A stretch of DNA of 64,000 nt from assembly GCF_027922425.1 (NCBI RefSeq), contig NZ_BSFQ01000017.1, positions 1 through 64,000 on the forward strand, read 5' to 3'. The first letter of the stretch is position 1. Each line of letters begins with the position of its first letter. The position numbers and the translations under genes are program-made. The stretch comes from Pseudonocardia halophobica. GTDB lineage: Bacteria; Actinomycetota; Actinomycetes; Mycobacteriales; Pseudonocardiaceae. The notes under the pieces were generated by a model that had not been told where the DNA came from, made no database searches, and was given only the letters and a program-made list of their open reading frames with translations. This document shows, piece after piece, positions 1 through 8,083 of this stretch.

Positions 1-1
1 G

Positions 2-178
2 CGCGGCCCCCCCGAGCCCCCCCACCCCGCCGACGCGCTCGCCGCCGGCGGCGACCCCGACACCCTCTTCCCGCCGCGCCCGGGCTCCCGGTGCGCCGCG
101 TGCGACGTCCGCCGGCACTGCCCCGAGGGGCAGGCCGCCGGGCCGGCGGCGGCGCCGTGGGACGACCTGGTCCCGTGA
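2..178 (+). CDS. RecB-family nuclease, C-terminal end (partial)
   Basis: Only the last 58 codons are in the window; the gene starts upstream. The tail carries a C-x2-C-x5-C cluster (RCAACDVRRHC) followed by PEG and a Pro/Ala-rich end. That arrangement closes many RecB/Cas4/AddB-type PD-(D/E)XK nucleases, where these Cys residues with one further upstream hold a 4Fe-4S cluster. The same C-x2-C-x5-C spacing closes the AdnA-like protein at 30.7-34.3 kb, which supports the reading. The stop overlaps the GTG of the next gene (GTGA), so the two are probably co-translated. The catalytic core is not visible, so the family call is an inference from the tail only. Confidence 0.55.
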   Translation, partial: RGPPEPPHPADALAAGGDPDTLFPPRPGSRCAACDVRRHCPEGQAAGPAAAPWDDLVP

Positions 179-486
179 CGGCCGCGCGGACCCGGGCGCG
201 CCGGGGCCGGGGCCTGCCCGGACGCGTGCTGCGCGGCACCTCCGGGGTCCTGGCCGCCGGGCTGGTCGGGCTGTTCGTGGTCCTCCTGGCGGGCTGGGCA
301 TTCACCACCCGGACCGGCTCCGCGGGGCCGGGCACGGGGATGCTCGTCGGGCACGGCCTGGCTGCGGCCGCCGCCGTCGTCGCGCAGGTGGTGGCGGACC
401 GGCGGGACGGGCGCAGCGGCGCCCTCGCCGCCTGGCTGGCGATCGCGATCGCCGCCGCGGTGCTCGGGGGGTACTGGTTGTTCTGA
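175..486 (+). CDS. Small membrane protein, function unknown
   Basis: A 103-residue product is read from the GTG that overlaps the upstream TGA. A longer in-frame reading back to 91 is possible, but the overlap and the Arg-rich cytoplasmic N-terminus (TAARTRARRGRGLPGR) favour this start. Three hydrophobic segments follow: around residues 24-43, 55-72 and 84-101, with a basic loop (ADRRDGRSG) before the last. The protein ends with the helix (YWLF), so there is no soluble tail. Coupling to a RecB-like nuclease gene suggests an operon but does not reveal a function. No family is recognised with certainty. Confidence 0.6.
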   Translation: MTAARTRARRGRGLPGRVLRGTSGVLAAGLVGLFVVLLAGWAFTTRTGSAGPGTGMLVGHGLAAAAAVVAQVVADRRDGRSGALAAWLAIAIAAAVLGGYWLF

Positions 487-639
487 GCGGCTCGTGCCGC
501 TCGTTGGTCCGTCGCGCCGCCTGCTTCGGTACTCGACCCACCCGGGGCGGACCTCGCACACGGTCGCGGGCCTCGCACATCCCTTGCGGCCGGGGGTCAC
601 GACCACCTGCGGCCCGGTGTGGCGCAGGGAGGGGGTGGA

Positions 640-1491
640 TCAGGTGGCCGGGACGGAGACCGAGGGCGGTGCGGGAATGCTGTTCAGGTCGTCGACCAGC
701 TGGTTCGTGGCCTGGAAGAGCACGACCATGCCGTAGATCCCCATCGCCAGGCCGATCGCGGACAGGGCGACGCCGATCGTCGTGCCGATCTTGTTGGTGG
801 CCCGGCCCTTGCGGAGCCGGCCGACCCCGGCGAGCCCGAGGGCCAGGCCCACGATCCCCAGGATGATCGCGACGAACCCGGTCAGCGGGATCAGGCCGAA
901 CAGGATCGCGATCGGACCGAGGACCACGGCCGCCAGGCCGAGGCCGTTGCGGGCCTCCCGGGCGGGCGTCGCGACCATCGGAGCGGGCACCGGAGCGGAC
1001 ATCCATGCCGGGTTCGGGGCGAGCATCGCCGGCGCGGACGCGGGCATCCCCGGCGCCGGCTTCGCCGACCCGGCCGCATGCACCGCCGACCCGACGGCGT
1101 GCACCCCCGACCCGACCGCGTGCACCGCCGACGCACCCGCGGGCGCGACGGGCATGGCCGCGACCATTGCCGCGGAGGTGGTGTGGGGGCCGTACTGCGC
1201 CATGGCCGGCTCGACCGGCCGCGGCATCCGCCCACCACCCGCCTGCGACGGCAGCGGGTACTGCCCGTTGGTGCGCTGCGTCGGGACGGCGGGGCGAGGG
1301 GGGTACGGCGTCCGCGAGCGCAGCGGCGTGCCGGGCTGCGCGGGGGCGGCGGGCGGCATCTCCGGAAGACCAGCCGGCGTGGTGGGCCGGGCGTGCCGGC
1401 CGGTGACCCAGGCACCGGTCGACGCGGCCGGGCGGGAGGGGGCGGCGTGCCGGCCGGAGCGGGTGGCGGAGCGCGGGAACGAGGTGGTCAC
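640..1491 (-). CDS. DUF4190-like membrane protein with long disordered N-terminus
   Basis: The product has 283 residues. Residues 1-180 are Pro/Ala/Arg-rich and probably disordered, with a short internal repeat around the motif HAVGSGVHAVGSAVHAAGSA. From about residue 182 comes a typical DUF4190 block: NGLGLAAVVLGPIAILFGL, a second hydrophobic stretch, a basic linker RLRKGRATNK, and a last helix near 236-260. DUF4190 proteins are small two- to three-helix membrane proteins of unknown function, common in actinobacteria. The start is the first codon (GTG) of the MTTSFPRSATRSG reading. It is transcribed divergently from the aldo/keto reductase. Confidence 0.7.
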   Translation of the reverse strand: MTTSFPRSATRSGRHAAPSRPAASTGAWVTGRHARPTTPAGLPEMPPAAPAQPGTPLRSRTPYPPRPAVPTQRTNGQYPLPSQAGGGRMPRPVEPAMAQYGPHTTSAAMVAAMPVAPAGASAVHAVGSGVHAVGSAVHAAGSAKPAPGMPASAPAMLAPNPAWMSAPVPAPMVATPAREARNGLGLAAVVLGPIAILFGLIPLTGFVAIILGIVGLALGLAGVGRLRKGRATNKIGTTIGVALSAIGLAMGIYGMVVLFQATNQLVDDLNSIPAPPSVSVPAT

Positions 1492-1592
1492 GCTGCCCTC
1501 ATCGGGCGTCTGCGCTGCTCCGTTTCGCCCACTGTGCGGGCATCGTCAGTCTTGACGACGCGCGAGGTCTCGCGACCATCTTTGTCCTGACA

Positions 1593-1598
1593 TACTGT
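1593..1598 (+). promoter_or_regulatory. -10 element of a probable leaderless promoter
   Basis: TACTGT lies six bases before the ATG of the aldo/keto reductase, so transcription should begin at or next to the start codon. No Shine-Dalgarno sequence is present between them. Confidence 0.5.
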
Positions 1599-1604
1599 CG
1601 TTCC

Positions 1605-2432
1605 ATGACGATCCCCTCGCTCACGATGCTCGACGGCCGCGAGGTCCCGGCGGTCGGCTTCGGCACCTACCCGCACGCCGGCGACGACTCCCGGACCACC
1701 GCGAGCTCCGCCCTCGACGCCGGCTACCGGCTCCTCGACACCGCGCTGCGGTACGAGAACGAGCAGGGGGTCGGGCGCGCCGTCCGCGAGTACGACCTGC
1801 CGCGTGAGGAGATCCTCGTCGCGACGAAGCTCGCCGGCCGCCACCACGGCTACGAAGAGACCCTCAAGGGCTTCCAGGAGTCCCTCGACAACCTCGGCCT
1901 GGACTACGTCGACCTCTACCTCGTCCACTGGCCGCTGCCGCGCCTGGACAAGTACGTGGACAGCTGGAAGGCGATGATCCGGCTGCGCGAGGAGGGGCTG
2001 GTCCGGTCGATCGGCGTCTCGAACTTCACCGAGGCCCACCTGCGCCGGCTGGTCGACGAGACCGGCGTGGTGCCGGCGATGAACCAGGTCGAGATGCACC
2101 CGTACTTCCCGCAGGCCGCGCTGCGCGAGGTGCACGCCGAGCTCGGCGTCGTCACCGAGAGCTGGAGCCCGATGGGCCGCGGCGAGCTGCTGGCCGAACC
2201 GACCGTCGTGCGCATTGCCGAGGCCCACGGCGTCACCCCGGCGCAGGCGATCCTGCGCTGGCACGTGCAGCTCGGCGCGGTGCCGATCCCGAAGTCCGCG
2301 GACCCGGAGCGGCAGCGCACCAACCTCGACCTGTTCGGCTTCGAGCTCTCCGACGACGAGATGGCGGCCCTGTCCGCGCTCGAGCGCGGCCGGATCTGGG
2401 ACCAGGACCCGGAGACCTACGAGGAGTTCTAG
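1605..2432 (+). CDS. Aldo/keto reductase
   Basis: A 275-residue (beta/alpha)8 NADPH-dependent oxidoreductase that would reduce aldehydes or ketones to alcohols in the cytoplasm. The full catalytic tetrad is visible: Asp45 and Tyr50 (LLDTALRYENE), Lys75 (VATKLAG) and His108 (LVHWP). The family signatures GYRLLDTA, SIGVSNF and the C-terminal IPKS nucleotide-binding loop are all present. Length is normal for the family. Its closest family type is the 2,5-diketo-D-gluconate reductase-like group, but the substrate cannot be read from sequence. The stop codon shares the tetranucleotide CTAG with the stop of the convergent propeller gene, so the two coding regions overlap at their ends. Confidence 0.9.
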   Translation: MTIPSLTMLDGREVPAVGFGTYPHAGDDSRTTASSALDAGYRLLDTALRYENEQGVGRAVREYDLPREEILVATKLAGRHHGYEETLKGFQESLDNLGLDYVDLYLVHWPLPRLDKYVDSWKAMIRLREEGLVRSIGVSNFTEAHLRRLVDETGVVPAMNQVEMHPYFPQAALREVHAELGVVTESWSPMGRGELLAEPTVVRIAEAHGVTPAQAILRWHVQLGAVPIPKSADPERQRTNLDLFGFELSDDEMAALSALERGRIWDQDPETYEEF

Positions 2433-3667
2433 AGCGGCCGCAGGGCCACGAGCTCACCGCCGCGCTGCTCGTAGAGCATCCCGCCCTGCGCGGCGAGCAG
2501 GACCTTCCCGGTGTACCCGGCTCGGTCCACCGGGATCGTCCGCTCGACCGTGCCGCGCAGCGGGTCGACGACGGCGATCCCCGCCGGCACGGGGACCAGC
2601 CAGCCGCCCGCGTAGGCCGTGCCGGGACCGAGTGTGCCGCGCAACGTCCAGACGGGCGCGAGGCCGGTCCGGTCCAGCGCGATCGTCCGCGAGCCGCTCC
2701 ACCAGTAGGTGCGGGCGGTGTCGCTCGCGGTGGCGCCGATCCCGTCCGCGGGCGGGGCGATCTCCGACTCGGGGACGTCCAGCCCGATCAGGCCCACCTG
2801 GTTGCCGCTGCGGTCGAGGATCTGCAGTTCCGGCGGCCCCGGCAGCAGCACGGCCTCCCGGTCCACCGACACCGCGAGCAGCTGCGCACCGCGGGCGGAG
2901 AGCTGCGTCGAGAACTCGACGTTCGGGGTGTCGGCGTCGCCGGAGCCGTCCGGGCGCAGCACGGTGAGCCGGTCTCCGCTGTCGGCGGCGCAGTTCTCGA
3001 TCACGCCGAGCCGCCCGCTGCCCAGGGCGAGCGAGGTGTAGCTGCACCCCGGCCGCGGCTGTCGGCCCGGCTGGGCGGGCGCGACGACGGCGCCGTACTG
3101 GGCGGTCGTGACCAGGTCCGACCGCATCGTCTCGATGTAGTCCCGGCTGTTGGCCGACACCACACTGCCGGCGGCGAGCAGGCGCGCGCCGGGCCGGACG
3201 TCGAGGTTCGCGGCCGGCCCGCGGGTGCCGAGGTCCGCGTCTAGCGCGGTCAGCTCGCTGCACCACTCGCCGGAGTCGTCCTGGTAGAGGGCGAGGGCCC
3301 GGCCGAAGCCCTCGGCGACCGTACACAGCGGGCGGTCCCGGGTGTACCGCCAGCGTTCGGCACCCGTGGTCGCGTCCCGCCCGACGACGGTCCCGCCGTC
3401 CGCCGTCACGACCCCCGGACCGACGACGACGGGGACGGGCGCGGCGCCGCTCGCCGCGCGCCAGGCCTCCGCGAACCCGGCGGGCACGGCGGTGGCCGCC
3501 GCGGGGGCCGCGCCCGGTGCCGTGGCCGGGACGGACCCGGTCTCGGCCGCCGGGCTGCGCGTCCCGTAGACGACGGCGACCACGACCAGCACGAGAACGA
3601 GGAACGCCGCCGCCGCGAGATCCCCGCGGCGGCGGCGTACCGGAACGTCTCGTCGGGCGCGCAGCAC
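2429..3667 (-). CDS. PQQ-type beta-propeller protein, membrane-anchored (Rv3212-like)
   Basis: A 412-residue protein with an Arg-rich N-terminus (RARRDVPVRRRRG), one transmembrane helix at about residues 17-34, and a long Ala/Pro linker. The rest is beta-rich with repeated blades of the PQQ/outer-membrane-assembly type (for example VVGRDATTGAERWRY, VVDPLRGTVERTIPV and GELVALRPL), so the propeller should lie outside the membrane. Two Cys pairs (PLCTVAE with EWCSEL, and PGCSY with ENCAAD) may form disulfides. It sits directly downstream of the RNA helicase gene with a 21-nt gap. M. tuberculosis Rv3212 occupies the same place after rhlE, which supports orthology. Function unknown. Confidence 0.75.
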   Translation of the reverse strand: MLRARRDVPVRRRRGDLAAAAFLVLVLVVVAVVYGTRSPAAETGSVPATAPGAAPAAATAVPAGFAEAWRAASGAAPVPVVVGPGVVTADGGTVVGRDATTGAERWRYTRDRPLCTVAEGFGRALALYQDDSGEWCSELTALDADLGTRGPAANLDVRPGARLLAAGSVVSANSRDYIETMRSDLVTTAQYGAVVAPAQPGRQPRPGCSYTSLALGSGRLGVIENCAADSGDRLTVLRPDGSGDADTPNVEFSTQLSARGAQLLAVSVDREAVLLPGPPELQILDRSGNQVGLIGLDVPESEIAPPADGIGATASDTARTYWWSGSRTIALDRTGLAPVWTLRGTLGPGTAYAGGWLVPVPAGIAVVDPLRGTVERTIPVDRAGYTGKVLLAAQGGMLYEQRGGELVALRPL

Positions 3668-3688
3668 CCGGCCGAACCTACCGGCGGC

Positions 3689-5419
3689 TCAGCTGGCCGC
3701 GGCGTCCGGCTCGGCGCGCTCGGCGCCGCCCTCGGTGGTGGTGGCGGTGCCGCCCTCGCCCCCGGAGCGGCGGCGACCACCGCGACGACGGCGGCGGCGC
3801 GGCTTGGCCGGGTCCTCGCCGTCCGTGCCGGTGGCCGCCTCGTCGACCTCGGCGGGCGCGTCGGCGGGCTCGGCGCCCTCCTCGGCCGCCGGGCGGGCCC
3901 CGGCGGGACCCGCGACCGGGACGCCGTTGCGGCGCCGGGTGCGCTGACGCTCGCGACGCGGCTTGGCGGTCCGCTCCTCGCGGCCCTTGCGCTTGCGGCC
4001 GCCGTGGTCGCCCTCGGTGTCGACGTACTCCGCGTCGAGGCCCGCGCGGGTGCGCTTGCTCAGCGGCAGCCGGCCGGTCACGTCCGTGGGGACGTCGAGG
4101 TCGGAGTACAGGTGGTCCGAGGTGGAGTAGGTCTCGACCGGCTCGTCGATCCCCAGGTCCAGCTCCTCGGAGACGAGCTTCCAGCGCGGGATCTCGTCCC
4201 AGTCGACGAGGGTGACCGCCACGCCCTCCTTGCCGGCGCGGCCGGTGCGGCCGATCCGGTGGACGTAGGTCTTGGTGTCCTCGGGGCACTGGTAGTTGAT
4301 GACGTGCGTGACGTCCGTGACGTCGATGCCGCGGGCCGCGACGTCCGTGGCGACCAGCACGTCCACCTTGCCCGAGCGGAACGCGCGCAGCGCCTGCTCG
4401 CGGGCGCCCTGGCCCAGGTCGCCGTGCACGGCCGCGGCGGCGAACCCGCGCTCGGCCAGGTCGTCCGCGACGCGCTGCACGGTGCGCTTGGTCCGGGCGA
4501 AGATCATCGTGAGGCCGCGCTCGCGGGCCTGCAGCACCCGGGTGACCAGCTCGACCTTGTCCATCGCGTGCGCGCGGTAGACGAACTGCTTGGTGCGCTC
4601 GTGGACCGAGCCCTGGTCCGCCTCCTCCGCCCGGATGTGCGTGGGACGCGTGAGGAAGGTGCGGGAGAGCTGGATGATCGGGCCCGGCATGGTCGCCGAG
4701 AAGAGCATCGTGTGCCGCTCGTCCGGCAGCATCCGCATGATCCGCTCGACGTCGGGCAGGAAGCCCAGGTCGAGCATCTCGTCGGCCTCGTCGAGGACCA
4801 GGGCCGTGACCCGGCCGAGGACGAGGTGCCGCTGCTCGGCGAGGTCGAGCAGCCGGCCGGGCGTGCCGACGACCACGTCGACGCCCTTGCGCAGCGCGGC
4901 GAGCTGCGGCTCGTAGGCCCGGCCGCCGTAGATGGCGGTGACCCGGATGCCGAGGTGCTTGCCGGCGTCGGCCAGGTCCTGCGCGACCTGCACGCACAGC
5001 TCGCGCGTCGGGACGACGACGAGGGCCTGCGGGACGTCCTTCTCCCGGTCCGCGGCCTCGCCCTCGGCGGTCGCGGCCGGCTGCTCGGACGGCGGCGTGA
5101 CGCGCTGCAGCAGCGGGACGCCGAAGCCCAGCGTCTTGCCCATGCCGGTGCGGGCCTGGCCGATCACGTCCTCGCCGGCCAGGGCCAGCGGGAGGGTGAG
5201 CTCCTGGATCGCGAAGGTGCGCTCGATGCCGGCCTCGGCCAGCGCCCGCACGATCTCGGGGCGGACGCCCAGCTCGGCGAAGGTGGGGGCCTCGGGCTTG
5301 ACCGGGGCGCCCGCCTGCAGCGGGTGCGCCTCCTCGGTGGCGTCGGCGTCGACCGTCTCGGCCGGCGCCGGCGCGGTGTTCGGTTCGGTGGTCTCGGGGG
5401 TCTCGTTCTGGACGGACAG
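3689..5419 (-). CDS. rhlE: DEAD-box ATP-dependent RNA helicase
   Basis: Read from a CTG codon the protein has 576 residues. Motifs in order: FAEL and the Gln motif (FAIQELTLP), Walker A ARTGMGKT at about 89-96, PTREL, GTPGRLLD, DEAD (VLDEADEMLD), SAT (LFSATMP), then the second RecA domain with ARTKRTVQ, ATDVAARGIDV and HRIGRTGRAG. The C-terminus is Arg/Lys-rich (RRRRRRGGRRR), typical of RNA-binding tails. The start is unusual: GGAGAGAGG stands eight bases before CTG at 5419, giving LSVQNETPE. In-frame GTG codons at 5455 and 5470 lack a comparable site, and longer readings run into the leader. It unwinds RNA during ribosome assembly or decay. Rv3211 (rhlE) is the syntenic counterpart. Confidence 0.88.
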   Translation of the reverse strand: MSVQNETPETTEPNTAPAPAETVDADATEEAHPLQAGAPVKPEAPTFAELGVRPEIVRALAEAGIERTFAIQELTLPLALAGEDVIGQARTGMGKTLGFGVPLLQRVTPPSEQPAATAEGEAADREKDVPQALVVVPTRELCVQVAQDLADAGKHLGIRVTAIYGGRAYEPQLAALRKGVDVVVGTPGRLLDLAEQRHLVLGRVTALVLDEADEMLDLGFLPDVERIMRMLPDERHTMLFSATMPGPIIQLSRTFLTRPTHIRAEEADQGSVHERTKQFVYRAHAMDKVELVTRVLQARERGLTMIFARTKRTVQRVADDLAERGFAAAAVHGDLGQGAREQALRAFRSGKVDVLVATDVAARGIDVTDVTHVINYQCPEDTKTYVHRIGRTGRAGKEGVAVTLVDWDEIPRWKLVSEELDLGIDEPVETYSTSDHLYSDLDVPTDVTGRLPLSKRTRAGLDAEYVDTEGDHGGRKRKGREERTAKPRRERQRTRRRNGVPVAGPAGARPAAEEGAEPADAPAEVDEAATGTDGEDPAKPRRRRRRGGRRRSGGEGGTATTTEGGAERAEPDAAAS

Positions 5420-5761
5420 TGAAATCGCCTCTCTCCGCGTACAGGAGCCCTGCACCGGCTCGTCGACCACGCGCTCGGGGAGCCGCGTGGGAGAGCCGTC
5501 GAGGCGCTGTACGCACCAGGTCGTGTTGCGCGCCGGTGAGTCGGGCGCCCGGTGGCGCCGACCCGTTACCCGGCGGGTGTCGCAGTCGGTCCGCGCTGCG
5601 CATCGGTTCCCGACGACCCCTGTGGTCACGGACCGATCTGCTGCGCGCACGTGCATCATACCCCGGGGGTGCCGCCCGGGTCAGCGTCGCCGCCGTCACG
5701 CCGGGGTGACGTGCACCGCCGACGGGCGGGCGACCCGACCGGACGACTAGGCTCGACGACC
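5420..5761. promoter_or_regulatory. Divergent intergenic region: helicase leader and its promoter
   Basis: No gene is supported here. On the minus strand TATGAT (5655-5660) with TGACCC 17 bases upstream (5678-5683) makes a good housekeeping-type promoter. Transcription would start near 5648, leaving about 229 nt of leader before the CTG start of the helicase. Such long leaders are common on cold-shock or auto-regulated DEAD-box helicase mRNAs. The right end holds the promoter of the ferritin-like gene. Confidence 0.45.
5748..5753 (+). promoter_or_regulatory. -10 element of a probable leaderless promoter
   Basis: TAGGCT stands eight bases before the ATG at 5762 of the ferritin-like gene; no ribosome binding site is seen in between. 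Confidence 0.5.
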
Positions 5762-6478
5762 ATGACGGGCGAGGCCGCGGACGGCGCCGGCAGCACGGTC
5801 GGGACCGGCGAGAACGCTGGTCGCACCCCTCTCGACGCCACCTCGCGCGCGGCCGTCGTCGACCTGCTGGGGGCGCTGGCCTACGGCGAGCTCTCGGCCT
5901 TCGACCGCCTCGCGGAGGACGCCCGCACCGCCCCCACGCTGACCGGGCGCGCCGCGCTGTCCGCGATGGCCGCCGCCGAGATGGGGCACTTCCGGCTGCT
6001 CGAGGACCACCTGCGCGGGCTCGACGTGGCCGTCGAGGAGGCCATGGCGCCGTTCGTCGCGGGGGTGGACGCCTACCACGCCACCACCCGCCCGCGGACC
6101 TGGCTGGAGTCGCTGGTCAAGGCCTACGTGGGCGACGGGCTGGCCGCGGACTTCTACCGCGAGGTCGCCGGCTGGGTCGACCCGGCGACCGCGGATCTGG
6201 TCCGCACGGTGCTGGCCGACACCGGGCACAGCGCCTTCGCCGAGCGCGAGGTGCACGCGGCCTGCGCGGCGAACCGCCAGGTCCGGGACCGGCTGGCGCT
6301 GTGGGGCCGCCGGCTGCTCGGCGAGGCGGTCACCCAGGCGCAGCACATCGTGGCCGAGCGGGACGAGCTGGCGGACTTCATCGTCCGCGGCTCCGGCGAC
6401 ATCGCGGGCATCGGCGCCCTGATCAAGCGCCTGCAGAGCAACCACGGCAAGCGCATGTCCGCCCTCGGCCTGTCGTGA
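5762..6478 (+). CDS. Ferritin-like (MiaE_2-type) protein
   Basis: The 238-residue product is almost entirely helical. It shows the spaced Glu/His pattern of ferritin-like four-helix bundles: GELSAFDRLAEDA, AAAEMGHFRLLEDHL (E-x2-H), a middle helix ADFYREVAGW, and a later DTGHSAFAEREVHAA with GEAVTQAQHIVAERDEL. This matches the actinobacterial ferritin-like group related to tRNA hydroxylase MiaE. Iron binding is likely, but the substrate is unknown. The start is the first ATG after a -10 element, and a longer upstream reading would run through that promoter. Rv3210c is the positional counterpart beside rhlE. Confidence 0.75.
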   Translation: MTGEAADGAGSTVGTGENAGRTPLDATSRAAVVDLLGALAYGELSAFDRLAEDARTAPTLTGRAALSAMAAAEMGHFRLLEDHLRGLDVAVEEAMAPFVAGVDAYHATTRPRTWLESLVKAYVGDGLAADFYREVAGWVDPATADLVRTVLADTGHSAFAEREVHAACAANRQVRDRLALWGRRLLGEAVTQAQHIVAERDELADFIVRGSGDIAGIGALIKRLQSNHGKRMSALGLS

Positions 6479-6528
6479 TCGCCGTTCGCCCCTGGCGGAC
6501 TCGGCCGGGCCGCGGCACGGCGCTCGAC

Positions 6529-6534
6529 TAGCCT
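6529..6534 (+). promoter_or_regulatory. -10 element upstream of the DUF3107 gene
   Basis: TAGCCT fits the TAGNNT pattern used elsewhere in this window. Transcription would begin near 6541, leaving about 70 nt of leader with a clear GGAGG at 6602-6606 before the GTG at 6613. Confidence 0.4.
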
Positions 6535-6612
6535 GGGCCGCGCCGGTTGGCCCGCACGCCCGCCGGGAAGGCAGAGAGAGTCATCCACCCGCACGTCACC
6601 TGGAGGTCCCCG

Positions 6613-6837
6613 GTGGAGGTCAAGATCGGCATCGCGGAGAGCCCGCGGGAGCTCGTGGTGTCCAGCGACCAGACGTCGGACGAGGTCGAGAAGCTCGTCG
6701 GCGAGGCGCTCAAGGCCGGCGACGGCACGCTGACGCTCGTCGACGACAAGGGGCGCAAGTACGTCGTTCCCTCCGCCCGGATCTCCTACGTCGAGATCGC
6801 GCCGTCCTCGGCGACCCGGGTCGGCTTCGGCGCCTGA
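6613..6837 (+). CDS. DUF3107 family protein (TB9.4-like)
   Basis: A 74-residue soluble protein starting at GTG with GGAGG six bases upstream. The sequence VEVKIGIAESPRELVVSS, then LTLVDDKGRKYVVP and ARISYVEIAP..RVGFG, follows the M. tuberculosis TB9.4 (Rv3208A) pattern very closely as I remember it. The family is restricted to actinobacteria; function unknown. In mycobacteria it lies next to fasR, which here is 4 kb away behind an inserted oxidoreductase cassette. A strong hairpin terminator follows the stop by 20 bases. Confidence 0.88.
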   Translation: MEVKIGIAESPRELVVSSDQTSDEVEKLVGEALKAGDGTLTLVDDKGRKYVVPSARISYVEIAPSSATRVGFGA

Positions 6838-6857
6838 CGGGCACCCGCAGCTCCCGG

Positions 6858-6891
6858 ACGGCACTCCCGCGCCGCGGCGCGGGAGTGCCGT
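6858..6891 (+). terminator. Hairpin terminator after the DUF3107 gene
   Basis: A nearly uninterrupted 16-bp stem starts with ACGGCACTCCCGCGCC and returns as its exact complement across a two-base centre. A short TTCGTGTG stretch follows instead of a full U-tract. Confidence 0.75.
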
Positions 6892-6917
6892 TCGTGTGTC
6901 AGTGCCGTTGGTGTGTC
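6884..6917. repeat. 17-bp direct repeat beside the terminator
   Basis: AGTGCCGTTCGTGTGTC is followed immediately by AGTGCCGTTGGTGTGTC, differing at one base. The first copy includes part of the terminator arm, so this looks like a local duplication at the hairpin. Confidence 0.7.
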
Positions 6918-6925
6918 CGGGGGAT

Positions 6926-7307
<382 letters not shown>

Positions 7308-7318
<11 letters not shown>

Positions 7319-8021
7319 CGCCGGCCTCCTTCGGGAAGATGTGCAGCACGGGCGCGGTCTCCTCGCCCGTCTCGTCGCGGCTCTCCGCCGCGGCCTCCGC
7401 GGGCGCGTCGCCGAGGATCCCGGCGGCCCCGTCCCAGATCAGCGCGGTGAGGTAGCGGGTCAGGTCCTCGCGGCTCATCGTGCGGCGCTCGAGCCACCAG
7501 TCGCCGGCGCTCTGCACCATCCCGACCAGGCCGTGCGCCCAGGCCTCCGCCGCGCCCGAGTCCCTCCCGGCGGAGCGCAGCTTCGCACCGATCAGCTGGG
7601 CGAGCAGCCGCGCGATCTGCTCGCGGACGTCCTCGACGATCTCCGTGCCCGGTTGGCGTTCGGCCGGGTTGTGCACCACGAACCGCCAGAGCTCGGGCTC
7701 CTCCTCGATGCCGGCGAGGAACGCGTCGATCACGGCGGCGATCTGGTGCTGCGGCCCGGTGTCCGCGGCGAGCGCGGGGGCCATCCGCTCCATGAGCCAC
7801 TCCGCCGCGCGCAGGCCGACGGCGCGCTGCAGGTCGGCGCGATCGTCGAAGTAGCGGTAGAGCACGGGCTTGGTGATCCCGGCGCTCGCCGCCATCTCGG
7901 CCACCGACACGGCCGCGCCGTGCTCGCGGACGGCCGCCATGGCCGCCTCGACCATCTCCGCGCGGCGCGCGGCGCGGCGGTCGCGGGCGTTCCTCTTGAC
8001 AGGTCCGTCGTTCTGCGGCAC
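7308..8021 (-). CDS. TetR-family transcriptional regulator
   Basis: A 237-residue repressor-type protein. The N-terminal helix-turn-helix is clear: RAEMVEAAMAAVREHGAAVSVAEMAASAGITKPVLYRYF, followed by the usual ADLQRAVG and a helical ligand-binding domain ending near IWDGAAGILG. The start chosen is the GTG at 8021 (VPQNDGPVKRNARDRR). A longer reading would be translated through the palindromic operators at 8022-8052, and no Shine-Dalgarno precedes this GTG, so the mRNA is probably leaderless and the operators sit on the promoter. It is divergent to the SDR-oxygenase-hydrolase operon and probably represses both directions; the inducer is unknown, perhaps a fatty acyl or terpenoid compound. Confidence 0.88.
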
Positions 8022-8052
8022 GTTACCAGTGGTAACAGTTACCGGCGGTAAC
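8022..8052. promoter_or_regulatory. Two tandem palindromic TetR operators
   Basis: GTTACCAGTGGTAAC (8022-8036) and GTTACCGGCGGTAAC (8038-8052) are both perfect inverted repeats with three-base centres, separated by one base. They abut the start codon of the TetR gene and lie 32 bases before the SDR gene, the expected place for autoregulation and control of the divergent operon. Confidence 0.85.
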
Positions 8053-8083
8053 AGCAAGCGTCTCGACGGAGAGGAGCGGGCGG

